A stretch of 64,000 bases of DNA from Xylona heveae TC161 (Eukaryota; Ascomycota; Xylonomycetes; Xylonales; Xylonaceae), in assembly GCF_001619985.1 (NCBI RefSeq), contig NW_017264194.1:1979511-2043510 (forward strand). Reading direction: 5' to 3'. The stretch's first letter is position 1; each line of letters begins with the position of its first letter. The notes beneath the pieces are model-generated. The model ran no database searches. It was given only the letters and a program-made list of their open reading frames with translations, and was not told the DNA's origin. Both the position numbers and the translations under genes were made by a program. Below, in pieces: positions 36,868-49,088 of this stretch.

Positions 36868-37567
36868 CCTGAACTTCGGTTTCTGACAAAATAATAAAGA
36901 CCCAATTTGACGAAGAACGCCAACAAAATATTATGGATAGGTAAGAAAAGTTAGGAGTCTTTCGTATTATGAGGTCGCAGAGCATTCGAAGAACTTCGTG
37001 GGGCAAGCCGACATCGGGAGCGTCACCGGAATCAGCCTTATTCTGATTGGCCACAAATTCTCCAGGCTTTTCCTCCGACATCGGAGCCACACCCCGGCAT
37101 AAGGCATGGTACAGCAAAAGCAATGGGGGGTTTCAGCTTCATTAGTACAGAGTATTGTGAGCGAATTCCCGGCCGATGGACGAGTCTGAATCATCCTCCG
37201 AATTCTGATTTCGACAGATCAGGAAGGAGGAATTTCAAAGCGCCGCAACAACCAATAGCCATCGCACAATACAAAGTCCGATTTATCGCACAAAAAACGA
37301 TAAGCCAGAAATACCTTATCACTAATGATAAAGCTGTGAAACTCTCCGGTTATCGCATGACTTACAGACGTCATACCATGGCCAGCAATACACGAATATG
37401 AAAGCACAGCCCGACAAACAACAGACAAAGAGATCTTCTCCACTGTCCATATCTAGCATCTTGAACCTTTTCTATCTATTTACTGAGTCATTTCTAAAGC
37501 ACGCAAATTCGAATCTAAATATAATCTTTCATTTCAATCCCCGATGTATAAGTCAACCAGCCAGTCC
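36868..37567. other. Intergenic: leu1 promoter and alg7 3' flank
   Basis: About 700 bases between two minus-strand genes, holding the leu1 promoter (36.9-37.2 kb) and the downstream region of alg7. No coding signal recognised. Confidence 0.5.
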
Positions 37568-39141
37568 TCATACCGTCAGGTTATCTTGCCGGAATATCAA
37601 CAACGCAAATTTGTGCCTCACTAACAATCCCAGCAGACCAACCACTGTCTGCATGGCTGTGATCCCCATTGCCAGTCGATCTTCTCGCATGGGACCAAAC
37701 CACACGAGCCATAAATTCAATATGGTGAAATTGGTGCAGCTGACAATCTGTCCCTGAGGGTTCTTTTCGATCCTCAGGAGGCCAATCTTGTGCAGGATAT
37801 TGAGGGCAATATCAACCAGTGGCTTCGGAGGCTGCTTGAACTGGGCAGTCGACGGTTCAAGGAGGCCGGTACGGGCATTGAAATGTGGGAGTCGATGACG
37901 GGGGCAGGGAACGAGACCGAATAATTGAGGCGCCGAATATAGAAAATTGAAGATTTGAGGGACAAACAGAAGGAGTAAAGTCTTACTGAAGTGCCCAAGG
38001 ATTCCAACGACAGCAAAAACCATTCCGGCAAAATAGCAATAGGTATCTCCGACAAACACTCTTGCAGGGTACCAATTGTGTTTCCATAGGGCCAGTGAAA
38101 CGCCAATGAATGGCAATAAAAAGTAGAGCGAGAAGAGATGTGAGTCCGTCGCAGGATGCGGACGGGCGTTGATTGGAATAAGATAAAGGACGTCATTGAG
38201 AGCAATGAGCACAGCGATGACGAGAGACTGGGAAACTTCGATGCCGTTAATGCCCGCGAGAATATTTATACTGTTTGGGCAAAATATCGTTACGCTGGCC
38301 ATATATCCATAGTATAGCCAGCCGAGGTCGAAAATCTCTCCCAGGTATGACTGTAAAGGCACCGGAACGACGACTTTGGTCACACCAAAGTCGACAAAGT
38401 ATACAATGAGCATGGGGATCGCTGCAAAAGCAGGGATGAACAATTTATGTCGCCATCGGATATCGAACAGGTCATCGCCAACTCCTAGGAGCACAACCGA
38501 TTGAAGCGATAAGATGGCAGATAGATATGACGCGAGCTAGAAACAAATTTGTTAGTTATGCATAATGATATGTTTCCAACTTTCTTACCTTGCTGTGAGG
38601 GAAGCGGTGGAGAAGTCTTCCAGTCTCCACCTGATTTAATTCAAACATTACATCTTTGTTGCCGCCACCTGACGTGGCAGCCACAATATATTTATAGAAT
38701 GGAAATGGGATGAAAATAATTATTGCCAAAATATATACGACTGCACATATGGCGCCCATGGTTTCCGGGCTGTGAGATACCAGTAAATTAGCCGTTCACG
38801 CCACTACCTATAAGAAGGACGGACACATACATTTCAATTTGCTTCGCCTTCGACATGTCCTTGCCTTTTAGCCCAACCCTCATGAAAGTAGGCCCGAGCC
38901 AACGAATGAGACAGAAGCTAAACGCAAATGCCAACCCACTGAGAGCTAACGAGACGATTAGGGGCTCGCCCTCGCCGTGAAAGGTATTGGCCAGGATACC
39001 GGTACATGCTGCAGACAGAGAAAACAGAGCCCATGACTCCGTTTTGCTCAAAATTGCAGACATGGCGTTGATGGCGACGCAGGGCGGAGGGTTTGAATTG
39101 CCGTCGCAAACGTGGCCTCCCCGAAGTAAACTCTCGGCCAT
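37568..39141 (-). CDS. alg7: UDP-GlcNAc:dolichyl-phosphate GlcNAc-1-P transferase
   Basis: Three exons (39141-38831, 38769-38589, 38536-37568) give 486 residues of a multi-pass membrane protein. It carries the family's catalytic and substrate motifs: the start of the family in GLKGKDMSKAKQIEIPETMG, the acidic GVGDDLFDIRWRHK, CPNSINILAGINGIEVSQS, and VFVGDTYCYFAGM. Around ten hydrophobic segments are visible. ALG7 (DPAGT) transfers GlcNAc-1-phosphate to dolichyl phosphate on the cytosolic face of the ER, the first committed step in building the N-glycan precursor, and is the target of tunicamycin. Length and motifs match. The start codon has a short Gly/Asn/Pro stretch before the first membrane segment. 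Confidence 0.96.
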
Positions 39142-39525
39142 TTAGACGCTTCAAATGCCATGACGCGGATCCCATAACCTTACCCTGCATTGCAGGGCAT
39201 ATCGGATAAGCAAAGGACGCGAATCCACGTGACGTATGCCTTAACTTAAGTGGTAAGTTTCCTGAAGAATGGACTAACTGTATTCAGATAGTGACGCCTC
39301 GGCTTTGTGAACGGTGCTCACGATACTACCAAACAAGCAGTGTTGTTGATATCAACGTCTTTGATCCAGGTCAATTCGGGGAACTTTAATACCTCAGTAC
39401 CCCTTCATTAGTTGCTAGGATTTCCTTCCATTCTTCGTCATCTCGAAGTTATCTCTGTTCGAAATCTTGAAGTCGCGACGATTTTTGTCGCCTGTTGTAC
39501 CTTTTTTTGTCACCGCTTTCGTCCA
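39142..39525. other. Divergent promoter region, alg7 and seh1
   Basis: The 384 bases separate two outward-facing genes and must carry both promoters. CT-rich sequence with TTTTTTTGTCACCG directly precedes the seh1 start. No other feature was seen. Confidence 0.5.
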
Positions 39526-40983
39526 ATGGATTCCACCAACGGCTTTCAAGTGTTTGAGCATGGGCATCAAGATGTTGTTCAGGCAGCGGACTATAATTTC
39601 TATGGCAATCGCTTAGTGACTGCATCTTCTGATCATCGTCTGAAAGTTTGGGACTTGCATGACGGAGAATGGGAACTGACGGACACTTGGAGAGGCCACG
39701 ATGCCGAAATCATGGACGTAAGTTTATCGAGGTTATCAATCATGCTTTGCGTTCGATGAATCTATTTGGAATCTCACTTTCTGGACTTTTGCTGCCATTT
39801 TAATTTTTGAAATGAAGCATAAAAAGAACGTGCAGTTGTCTACCAAATGTCTGAAATTCACATCAAAGATGATTTGCGCTGAAACATTGACAGGTGAAAT
39901 GGAATGGGCCGGTAATGGGCCAGGTCTTGGGAAGTGTTGGCGAAGATGGGAAGTTCAAACTTTGGGAAGAAGACGTTGCGGAGCCACCTAACTCGGGAAG
40001 ACGTTTCAAATGCATATATTCTCACACGTCCCCCACACATGTACCATACTCTTCCTTGGACATGAAAAATCAGAGTCTTGATACGTTTGTTGCGCTGATT
40101 TCTCGGGACGGTCACTTGACCGTTTATGAGCCGTCTGATCCTGATTCTCTCAGAAATTGGCAGCCACTTGATTCGCTTCAGGTGTGTCCCAATCCGTCAA
40201 GGGGAGAAGAAACTGGATTCAAAGTCCGTTTCCACAAAGATCCCCTACCTTGCTTCACAGCAGTCATGGCCGGTTTAGGGGAAAGGTCTCTGTCTTTGGT
40301 TGTAGGCGCCATGGATACGGTGAAAGTGTTGCGCACAAATCGATATAATCAATTCTACACGGCCGCCGAACTCAAAGGTCACAGAAGCCTAGTACGAGAT
40401 GTGAGCTGGGCGCGTGGCTCCGTGCGAGGGTCAGATATTATTGCCACCGCTTGCAAGGATGGCTTCGTTCGCATTTTTGAACTTACAACACCATCCCCTA
40501 CTGGCCGCCCACTAGTGTCTACGGACTATGTCTCTCCTCCTCGTTCTGCTTCCGAGACAGCCAACACTTCTACACCCCTTCGGGGAGGACGCAATGCGCC
40601 ATCTGGAATTGGTGCTGGGCTAGCTGGCGCTCTACGAGCGAACGGGGGCAGTCGCGAAAATGACGGCGACTCGAGTCAGGTCAAGCATGTGGTAAGAGAA
40701 GTAGCATCACTCGCTGCTCACCAAGAGGGAGTTTGGAGAGTTGCATTTAATATGACAGGTATAGACTTGTTCTTGCGATGGTGTTGTTTGTTTCGGCTAA
40801 TGTGGGGCTTAAGGAGATATGCTTGCTACTATGGGCGACGACGGCAGGCTCAAAACCTGGAAGCGTGCTATTACTGGCGAGTGGGTTGAGTATGCCGAAA
40901 TTGGCCCCGAAGAAATGAGGTTTGTTTTACTCTTCACTCGTGGACACTTTCAAGATTTTGCTGACAGCAGTCATTTAAGCTGA
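39526..40983 (+). CDS. seh1: Nucleoporin SEH1 (WD40)
   Basis: Three exons (39526-39717, 39894-40758, 40814-40983) give 408 residues. It is a WD-repeat protein: HQDVVQAADYNFYGNRLVTA then SDHRLKVWDL, a long middle with LKGHRSLVRDVSWARG and ACKDGFVRIFEL, and the last repeat GDMLATMGDDGRLKTWKRAI. The fit to SEH1 (close kin of SEC13) is good. A Ser/Gly-rich insertion between about residues 270 and 320 is a common fungal elaboration. SEH1 is part of the Nup84 complex of the nuclear pore and of the SEACIT/GATOR2 complex at the vacuole. The last 63 bases may be partly intronic: a 51-nt segment at 40920-40970 can be removed without changing the frame, giving a shorter tail. Confidence 0.9.
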
Positions 40984-41396
40984 ACTATCTGTCTAAAATG
41001 GACATTTTTATCATTCGCACCGATAGTATGCCATTAGATTGGCCGCCAATTTTTCTTTGAGCACACGCTCGTCTCGAATGGAATCTCGACTTGTGGGCGG
41101 TTTTTCACTCAATAATTGGATGGGACGGGTTCAATTCACTCCTGTCTTTTCGGTCTAGTAGACATAAAGCTGGACCTACGGATGCCGCGGAGGATTTACA
41201 AAGCAAATGAGAGTTGTGTATGGGCATCAGATTTCGCGCCGAGAGGATGAGTTCTAGTTACAAAGAGGAACTCCAAGGCCAAATCATCACAGGGAAAAGA
41301 GACGCTCGGAATTGGTTCGCTTTCAAAAATTGCGCCGCTGTTATTCTACCTTTCATCACTCCAACACTCGGTCACTGTCGGGGCCCCTGAATTATG
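40984..41396. other. Convergent 3' flanks of seh1 and a hypothetical gene
   Basis: The 413 bases between two converging genes; no coding signal, RNA gene or repeat recognised. Confidence 0.5.
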
Positions 41397-42401
41397 TCAA
41401 TAGCCGAACACCAAATTTCGTTTGCTAACATACCAGAAGAGCCAAACCCTTGAACCAACTTCATCCGTGATGTCAACCCAGTCGTGTTGACTATTAAGCC
41501 GTCTAATACCCTGATAGTACCTGACACCCTGCTCGGTTCTGCGGATTTCAAGGTGCACACCCTCTATTTCGTCCTCTGGTGGGCTTCGTTTGCGATATCG
41601 ATTCACAAGTGTAGTCGATTCGTTGATGTGGTGCATCGATATGGACCGCATCTCCTTGGCATGCTTCTCTCGTCGGCGACTCTTGGAGATGGCACAGAAC
41701 TCTATCGATTGGTCAGAAGAGTTAGATCTCCTTTCAGACGCGAGATTCTTTCAGTCGATGTTGAAGTGGATTGGGAGAAGAATCACAGATCCTCACTTAC
41801 TCTTCACCTTGGCACAACGATGCTTAATCTTCGTTGCCTTCCCTGAAATCTTCCTCCATGATCGCTTCAAAGGGTTCCGACTTCGCTCCTCCAACCTCGT
41901 TACATCTCCTGACCTCATGACGAGGTCATCGCTTTCTTCATGCGGCGAATCGGGTAGCCAATATTCCACCAATGGCAGGTCGGGCTCAAAAGGATATGTC
42001 AGGGCAACAGCTAGGTCACTTTGCCACGGCTGCGGAGAAGGGCGTCTTGGAAGAAGGTCAATTTCCGCTTCCATATCCCAAAATCGCGGCACGATTGGCT
42101 GTCTCGTTTGCCAAGGCTGCGGCAAAGGGCCCCTCGGAATAAGGTTAATATCCGCTTCTATCTCCCAGTACAGTGGTAGGATTGGTTGTCTAATTGGCCA
42201 GGGCCATCTTCCCGTGCCGCTTAGGTGCGCAAAGTTTTCTGGCCCTGAGAACGTCGTATAGGCCACGGCATCCAGCTCATGAAGCGGCGTAAAGGGTTCC
42301 GTCGTGACTTCATCATACCTCGTGCAGAGGCTCGGGTCTCCGGAAAAGTAATAGGGAGCGCACATTGATAAGCGTGTGCCGTATGGGGAGTACAGGCACA
42401 T
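41397..42401 (-). CDS. Hypothetical protein with a duplicated 29-residue module
   Basis: Two exons (42401-41801 and 41701-41397) join through a 99-nt intron to 301 residues. I do not recognise a family. An internal tandem duplication is plain: residues 67-95 and 96-124 share the frame PW..RQPI.P..W..EA.I.L.PR....Q, rich in Trp and Pro with acidic residues. Before it lies a Cys/Tyr-rich start (MCLYSPYGTRLSMCAPYYFS), after it a second acidic-proline stretch, then a basic Lys/Arg-rich block and a final C-terminal part with RRTEQGVRYYQGIRRLNSQ. No signal peptide or transmembrane segment is evident. The spliced model is supported by good sites, but whether the gene is expressed is unknown. It is likely lineage-restricted. 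Confidence 0.65.
42030..42203 (-). repeat. Coding 87-bp tandem duplication
   Basis: Two adjacent 87-bp units, 42117-42203 and 42030-42116, encode the duplicated 29-residue module of the hypothetical protein. The copies differ at many positions, mostly conservative at the protein level (for example Ile/Val, Glu/Asp, Asn/Asp). The duplication is therefore old and the pattern suggests selection on the protein. Confidence 0.8.
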
Positions 42402-44348
42402 GCCTTTACCGGAGTTACAATGAGATGAGAGAAGGGTTTGGATCTCGAGTGGTATCGGAACCTGGAACAGCAGCTAAAACAGTGCGATTTCGAGGAAGGA
42501 AAGGAAAAGGGGAAAACTTGCTTTCTTCCCTCACATTTTATAGGAGGATCCATTAGAGGGATCTATCAGAGCTCTGGTCGCTCAGCCTGCACCGGCAAAG
42601 GAACACGTATTGAGTCTCTGTAGAGGGCATAGAACAAGTCGACAAACCGAAGAAATTTATTTCTTCTTCCATTCGGACATTGCCAAAAAGGGGCAAGAAT
42701 GTGTGCAGCATGATAGACGATTTCTGCTTTTGTCCAAGATGCATTCTAAATTACTGGCGAGGCCATAGCCATACAATTAACCCCTGAATGTTGGCCTTTT
42801 ATTTTTATTTCTATTTTTACTATTTTATTATTTTTTTTCCAACGGGTGTCTCGTGATACTGCACCCCATTAGGGACAAGCTTTGTTGAACATATCTGCTT
42901 CTGTTATAGCTTTGCACAGTTGCTTTCGTTATTGTAATGGGTCTTGTAGAATTTGGACAACGTGGCAGATCAATAGCGATTTCGATGCGCCATGTTGAAA
43001 TAACTTGTGTCCCGTGGTATTTGCCTGGCTGCTCCAAATGAGACTAGTATGTGATGCCTTAAGACTTCAACAGTTCTGCCTAATTAGGACAATGCTTTAT
43101 TTCATCAAACATCGTCTGAAAATGAAGGATTGGAAACGGGATGGTATATATGTGTAAGTGTCTGGCAAGACCTATCTTTATTTTTAAATCTATATGCAAA
43201 ATCTTTGTACGCAACTCTAAACATTGTAGTTGTCAGTTTTTGAAAGGACTACTTTTGAAAGTGATGACCCTGAAATACAGCTGGTTTCTTTTCCCAAGTA
43301 TCAAGGTATACATAATTTGGAAAGGACTTGCAAAAGAAAGAAAAAAATAAATAAATTTAGGCTTTACATCTGAATGAGGAGGACGTGTTGCTATTCTAAT
43401 CGAAAGATATAAAGTTGGTGACGTCCCGTGGCATCATGTTGCAATCTTTCTTATCAGGATCAACAGCGCCTTATCTCTTCGCTAAGCACACCCATTTAGG
43501 GAAAGTTGTTTTGGCCCCTCGCAAGCAAGTCATCGCCGCTGTCCATGCGGTTTGTCTGCAGCTGCCCCGCATCGGCCGGCCATCCACCCACCCCTCACCA
43601 ACTTTCTTCTATAGCTCATGACTCGATCAGGTATTCAGTCACGTTCCGGGTGTCTACCAGTCTATGACTAGTCGACTATTGCCCGAAAGCCAGAGCTACT
43701 CCGGTAGTTGCATGGTGCAGCGTCCTGCGATAATGCAGCGAAGTGTGTGCCCACTCCTTTTTGAAGATCAGGCGGCATAGCCATGCTTTCCGAGGTCTCA
43801 GAGAACTACGTGCCAAGATCAAGCGCATCATCTGTGTCTGGCCAAGTAGGTGCCGCGGGAGAGCACAAATTTCTGGTTTTTATGATCGCGGATCAAACCG
43901 TATAGTTATCAAACCTGCATGCTCGAGCCAAGGTTTGGGACCCAGTTGATCGGTGCATGGCCCACAGCGGTTCGGTTTAGCTGCTTCACCCCCACCCTCC
44001 CATAAAGCATGCTTCCCGGTCCGGGCGGACAAACCTTATATGCACATCCCATATAGCCCCCCTGCTCTTTGCCTCCCACCGTGACTTTGTTTCTCAGACT
44101 CGTTTTGCGTGTTGTGGTCCTCCTTTGTGACTCAAAATATATAAGATAAAGACTTGCTGCTCATTGGCAGTATTTATTTCTGGAGGTTGCTGTCCTCGAT
44201 CCTTAGGGGTCATTTGCACAGCATATAAGCTCTTTTTGAAGCTCCAGGACCTGCAGGCGTTCACAGTTGATTCTCTCAGCCATTTGTTTTGCTTTTCAAA
44301 GCGTCCACGTACCTTATTTTGTCCGCAGAGCAAAATAAAACATCCAGC
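42402..44348. other. AT-rich intergenic region
   Basis: About 1.95 kb between divergent hypothetical genes. The section 42.78-43.4 kb is AT-rich with T-runs. The last 300 bases before 44.35 kb contain CCTTATATGCACATCCCATATA and look like the promoter of the downstream gene. Short frames here have no recognisable content. Confidence 0.5.
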
Positions 44349-45194
44349 ATGACGTGTGATATTACAAACACGCCATGGGCGACCGATCAGCTTCCTCGAT
44401 ATTCGAGGGACCCAGAGACGAGCTCGATCTTGTCCGAAGCTCCCTCTTATCACACGTCGATGGTGCTTCCCCCTCCGCCACCGTTCTCCGTGGCAGTCTC
44501 CAGTCGTAACCGGACCGCTTCAACCACAGCAACGGGACTCCCAAGCCTCGACGAGGTGTCTGCCTTCTCCTCCAGGGCGCGGAACCGGGGTGGCAGAAGG
44601 GCATCCGATTTCGATGGACATACATATGCTATCAGTCCCTGGTCATCCACGCAGACTAGCCATCAGGCAAAGCACTATCATGCAGTCGCGAGGCGCCGAG
44701 CTGCAGCGAACGATTCATTTTCAATGGTGGCGTCCGCCATGTCGACCGTTCTAAATAGTGCCAATTCGCAGAATGCTCCTGGAGCTTCAGCGGCATCTAA
44801 CTCCGCAATGCCACCGGATACCTCCTCTCCATCCTCCGCCTCACTCAGCCCCTCGTCATCTTCGTCTGATGCATCATCGACCAACTTGATCCCTTCTGAT
44901 GAGTCGAGCACCGCAGCATCTACACCGAGCGCAGATGACGAGCTAGAGAGCTGGTTGGAAGACCCGGGCTTAGTCGGGCAGGAGGCAGCAGATCGAGCAC
45001 GTAAACAGCGCCTGTATATCCGTAGCTGTCGCGAGGAACAGGAGAACTGCGCTCTCCGTCAGGAGAACAAGTCCTGGGATTTCATGCTTGGCCAGATGTC
45101 GGACTGGCAGGAACGGCAGCGCAGCTGGGCCAAGTTTCGCGACGAAGTTCGTGGGACGCGTCTCCTTGGGCGCCGCCTCGGACTGCGGAAATGA
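44349..45194 (+). CDS. Hypothetical Ser/Pro-rich protein with helical C-terminus
   Basis: A single exon of 281 residues. The N-terminal two-thirds is Ser/Thr/Ala/Pro-rich and probably disordered. It contains short motifs such as LPRYSRDPETSS and LPPPPPFS, and LPSLDEVSAFSSRA, which resemble PPxY-like or Rsp5-adaptor tails seen in many fungal proteins without matching one exactly. The C-terminal 70 residues form a charged helical block beginning EDPGLVGQEAADRARKQRLY and ending with MLGQMSDWQERQRSWAKF. I believe this tail occurs in a family of uncharacterised Pezizomycotina proteins, but cannot verify it here. No function is proposed. The start is the first ATG in the frame after the AT-rich leader; an upstream in-frame TTG region is unlikely to be used. 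Confidence 0.7.
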   Translation: MTCDITNTPWATDQLPRYSRDPETSSILSEAPSYHTSMVLPPPPPFSVAVSSRNRTASTTATGLPSLDEVSAFSSRARNRGGRRASDFDGHTYAISPWSSTQTSHQAKHYHAVARRRAAANDSFSMVASAMSTVLNSANSQNAPGASAASNSAMPPDTSSPSSASLSPSSSSSDASSTNLIPSDESSTAASTPSADDELESWLEDPGLVGQEAADRARKQRLYIRSCREEQENCALRQENKSWDFMLGQMSDWQERQRSWAKFRDEVRGTRLLGRRLGLRK

Positions 45195-46085
45195 AATGAA
45201 CATGTCATGGGTTTCGTTTGTTTTGGGATGGCTTTTGATGGTTTAACGCGCTTCTTCACGGCGCTGGTACGCTGAGGCTTTGGTTAGTTTTCCGTTTTGA
45301 GAGGCATCCTTGAAATGGTATTCACTCCATGTGTCCTTTGTTTGAAATGATCCGGCGTTGATGTAGTCGTCGTCTTCCTCTTCTCGTATTACATGACTTT
45401 CACTCTTGCTGTTTCTCTCTATTATTTATCTCGACCAGCAGAATCTTCCAGCAATGATGTTGGGAAAATAACAGTGCTGGTTTGATGTGGCGTAGGGCGT
45501 TGGCGTTGCTGGTATCATGAGCTTGAACCCGACTTTCCTGGGGTTATGAAGCTGAGCATCTCCTTTGGAATAGGCGTGCTGTAGACGCCCCGAGAATGAG
45601 CGGACGGAGAGCTAAGCAACAGACTCTACTTCTCCCCTTATTATTGTAGCAAATTAAAGATCATTATTTATACTCCGTCACTTTGTTGGTTTTGTGCCGT
45701 CAGACGTGAGGCAGAAATTCAGTATTGAGAAAGGCTCCAGGCTGCAGGGTTCGGTTATATATTTTGAACATATTTCGTGCTGGGCCGACGACCAGCAAAT
45801 ATATTTGAATACTCACTTATCTACACCATCTTTTGTTATATATCAATCTTATAGTCTCAAAGACCTAAGTTGGCTTGCTAGGAATTCCAAACCCGACACA
45901 CCACAGTGAGGTCAGGAGCAGCGTAAAATGGGCTAAGCAAGGTGCTAATAATTATTTTCTTTTCAAAGTGATCAACAGACGTCTAGCAACTAGATTACAG
46001 AACTCTTTGCCGGCCCTTCGTACCGTCGAGACGTGGGAAATAAGACTAGGTGAACAACTAAAAAGAAGCGCAAAGTATGAATAGT
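45195..46085. other. Convergent 3' flanks of the Ser-rich hypothetical and sec27
   Basis: The 890 bases between convergent stops. AT-rich stretches with AATAAT and ATTATT near 45.65 kb suit polyadenylation of the plus-strand gene. No gene was recognised. Confidence 0.5.
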
Positions 46086-49000
46086 TTATGATTCCTCTTC
46101 CTCTGCTTCGGCCTCCTGCTGAATATCAGCCTCAGCCTGCTCTTCAACCTTTTCCTCAACGCCATTCGTGTCCTCGGTAGCATGTGGCTCAGTAGCGTCA
46201 CCGCCGGCAGTTGCGCTGTCTGCTTCCGGCTCACCTTCGCCCACGACATCAACGTCGATCAAGTTCTGCGCGGATGGGCCTCGCTTTTCAAGCTCAAGAT
46301 ATCCATTCCATTCTGGGAAAAGCTCGTCATCAGCGCCATCAGCACCCGGAGGCATGGCAATCATTCGGCTGATCTTGCCCTTGGATTCGGCTTCAAGGGT
46401 CTTCTTCCATTGCGTAGCTACTTGCGGAGCTTTGCTCGGCTTATAGGTCTGAGCAAACAAGACGGCCTCGGCGACTCTATTGGTACGGAGGAGTAGATCT
46501 ATACAGCCTTCGATGTCGCCAATCTGCCACAAGCAAGAGAATGCAATGTTATTGGAATTTGTGGCAGACGCTTGCTCAGCCAGCCGGCGAAGTGCAGCAA
46601 CGTTGGCAGTGGAAGAATGAAGGAGGAGAAGCGATCCCAAGTCTTTGGCATGCGTGAAGCATTCTTCCGCAAGAGCAAGATCCCAACCTGCCAAAGCAGC
46701 ATCACCAATGATCTTCCATTTATGCTCCACGTCAGCCTGGCGAGCAATTTCAAGAGCAATGTCATGGCGACCCAGACCAAGAGCAAGGTCGAATTTTTGT
46801 TCGGAATCAGTAGCAACCTCCAGGGCCAGCTCCTTGTAGTTCTGGCCCTCGAGGAAGCGAGCGACCTTGTTTCTCTGCTCCTCAGGAATATCCGCTAGGA
46901 TCTCATTTGCTGCATCCATATCACCTCTGAGCACTAGCGTTTGATACTCCACCACGGAGAGTGATAATGAGTAAGAGATGACATTGACATCTTTGTCTGC
47001 AACATAGACTCTTCCATCTCGGGGTAGGTAACCCAAAATATACATTGGCTGATCAAAGTGTGAAATGGTGTATGTTTGATCACCGACAAGATAGTTTAGG
47101 CGGTTGGTAGAGTTAGAGTAGATAAAGCAGTCGCCAACCCACTCTCCCGTTCGGACACTACCATTCATTAGACGACAAATTAAATGAGAGCGAAGAGTAA
47201 TTGAAAGGGGCTTACGTTTCGTTAATATCAGTGACAACCTCGATGGCTGACTCTACACCATCTTCCTCAACCTCACCAGCATTCACAGCAGCAATATAAT
47301 TTTCTCTCGAATAGCGTAGGACGTAGAAGGTGTCCTCGCAAGCAAGGACCACGAGTTCTCCACTTTCGGACCAGTATACCTGCACAAATACTGAGCACAG
47401 AACCGCCGATATATACCAGGGGGTCAACTTACGTTCTTGGGTTCGACCTCAATTCTTCGAACCAAGCCCCCGGTTTCCCAATCGAAGAGCCCGATTCCAC
47501 CTTGGCCCTTTACACCGAGCAAAACTCCGCCAGCGAGACCTTCAGCTTGGAAGCCAACGTCGAGCCCGCCTCCCTTTTCTTTGAAATTTCTGAATATCCG
47601 AACGCTCGTGGTCGACTCTCTGATTGCATAATCATTGCTGTTGTCCTTGGAACCCCAGGCAAAATCTAGAGCAGAGCCGAAAGCTTTGTTTCGCCACGCA
47701 AGAGCTGTATAGATGATATACTCGCCGTCGCCGCAAACTGATACGAAACGGCCATTGGGTGAGTGGAGAAGTGACTGAGGGTAAACTTCACATGATCCGA
47801 GATCCTTGGCCGGTAAGGTCAAAGGTGCGCCATCCTGAAGGGTTGCATCTGTAGAATCCTCAAAGTAAGCCCCGTCACAGGCCAAAAAAAAGCCAAAACT
47901 TACCTCCACCCTTGATCACGGCTGATAGCACCTCATTGTGCTTGGCCCAAATGAGCTTTCCAGAGCTGTCCATGGAAACAGCCGGTTCCTCCCGCCCCAT
48001 TTTTACCACTACAGCACCATCATCGAAACCTATCGCGATGCCCTGGTTACCGCGCTGGTAGCTGACGCACCATGCTCGCTCCAGACCATATGAAATGGAC
48101 TGCTCGAGTCTGTAAGTATTTGCGTGCCATATCTTCACAGTTCCATCCTCAGATCCGGAGATAATGATTGGAAGCTCCGGATGATAGCATGCAAAGGAGA
48201 CGTTTGTTAAATGGCCTTCTAGAGTCGCAATGAGCGACTTTGTAGTGTAGTCCCAAACTTTCACCGTTCGATCGTCCGAAGTTGTCAGCAGGTAAGGCTT
48301 GTCCGACTGAGGATAATAATCGACATAATTGACCCCCTTAGTCTCATGCGCCTCCAAGGTGAAGTTCGCCGAGGATGATCCCAAATTCCATATCTTAACC
48401 GTCCGGTCCAAACAGGCGGATGCAAAGGTATTGGTATCTTTAGGGTTTATAGCCAGTCCCATAACGTAGTGGCTATGACCTTCGAAAACGCGGACACATT
48501 TCCATCCCCTCTCCCAATCCCACAATTTGATGGTCATGTCATCGGACGCGGTCAGCACGAAGGGCTGGGTAGGATGGACTACGATCGCTCGAATGTAATC
48601 GGGATGAGCTTCAAAGGAGGTAATTTTCTCCGACGTATTGTAATTGTACACGCGAAGCTGGAAGTCGTCCGAGCCGCATACAATCCAGTTTTTACGTGCA
48701 ATGAAGCGACCTGCTCGGACCGGAACGTCCGTAAGCTCAAAGGTCTTTACAATAGCCTGCTCTCACCAATTAGCTTTATCTTTTTCCTAGCCATCTGAGG
48801 GAATTTTCGAGACGAACCTGCGTCTCGTAAGACCAGATATACACATGGCCTATAGATCAAAGTCGGCGCACGTCAGTCGGCAGCCCCAAGTCCAATCTCA
48901 TTCTACTTCCAGACACGTACCACTGTATAAGGTAGTCAAGATCTATATGCGCATTAGCAAAAATCGCTTTGCAGTCAATATTTACAGAAAGTACATACCC

Positions 49001-49088
49001 ATGGCTCGGTGGGATGAAAATCAATGCCCTTGACTCTCTCCGATCTGGCAAAAAGTTGCCTCTGTTCGATAATTGCGTTAGGCTTCAT
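46086..49088 (-). CDS. sec27: Coatomer subunit beta' (beta'-COP)
   Basis: Seven exons (49088-48999, 48942-48921, 48849-48818, 48756-47904, 47848-47433, 47379-47216, 47157-46086) join to 882 residues. The N-terminal propeller begins [18 protein letters not shown] and holds clear WD repeats such as [20 protein letters not shown] and [16 protein letters not shown]. The second propeller and the alpha-solenoid follow, including [20 protein letters not shown] and [20 protein letters not shown]. The tail is very acidic and Glu-rich, ending EAEEEES. Beta'-COP is part of the COPI coat that carries cargo from Golgi to ER and binds dilysine retrieval signals through its propeller. The protein is slightly longer than yeast Sec27 mainly because of the acidic tail. 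Exons 2 and 3 are very short (22 and 32 nt). Confidence 0.97.

Noticed and set aside
41590-42261. Plus-strand 223-codon frame opposite the duplicated-module hypothetical
   Set aside because: Lies antisense to a spliced minus-strand model with good splice sites; content looks like a shadow frame. This is the weakest of the shadow calls because the minus-strand gene is itself unproven.
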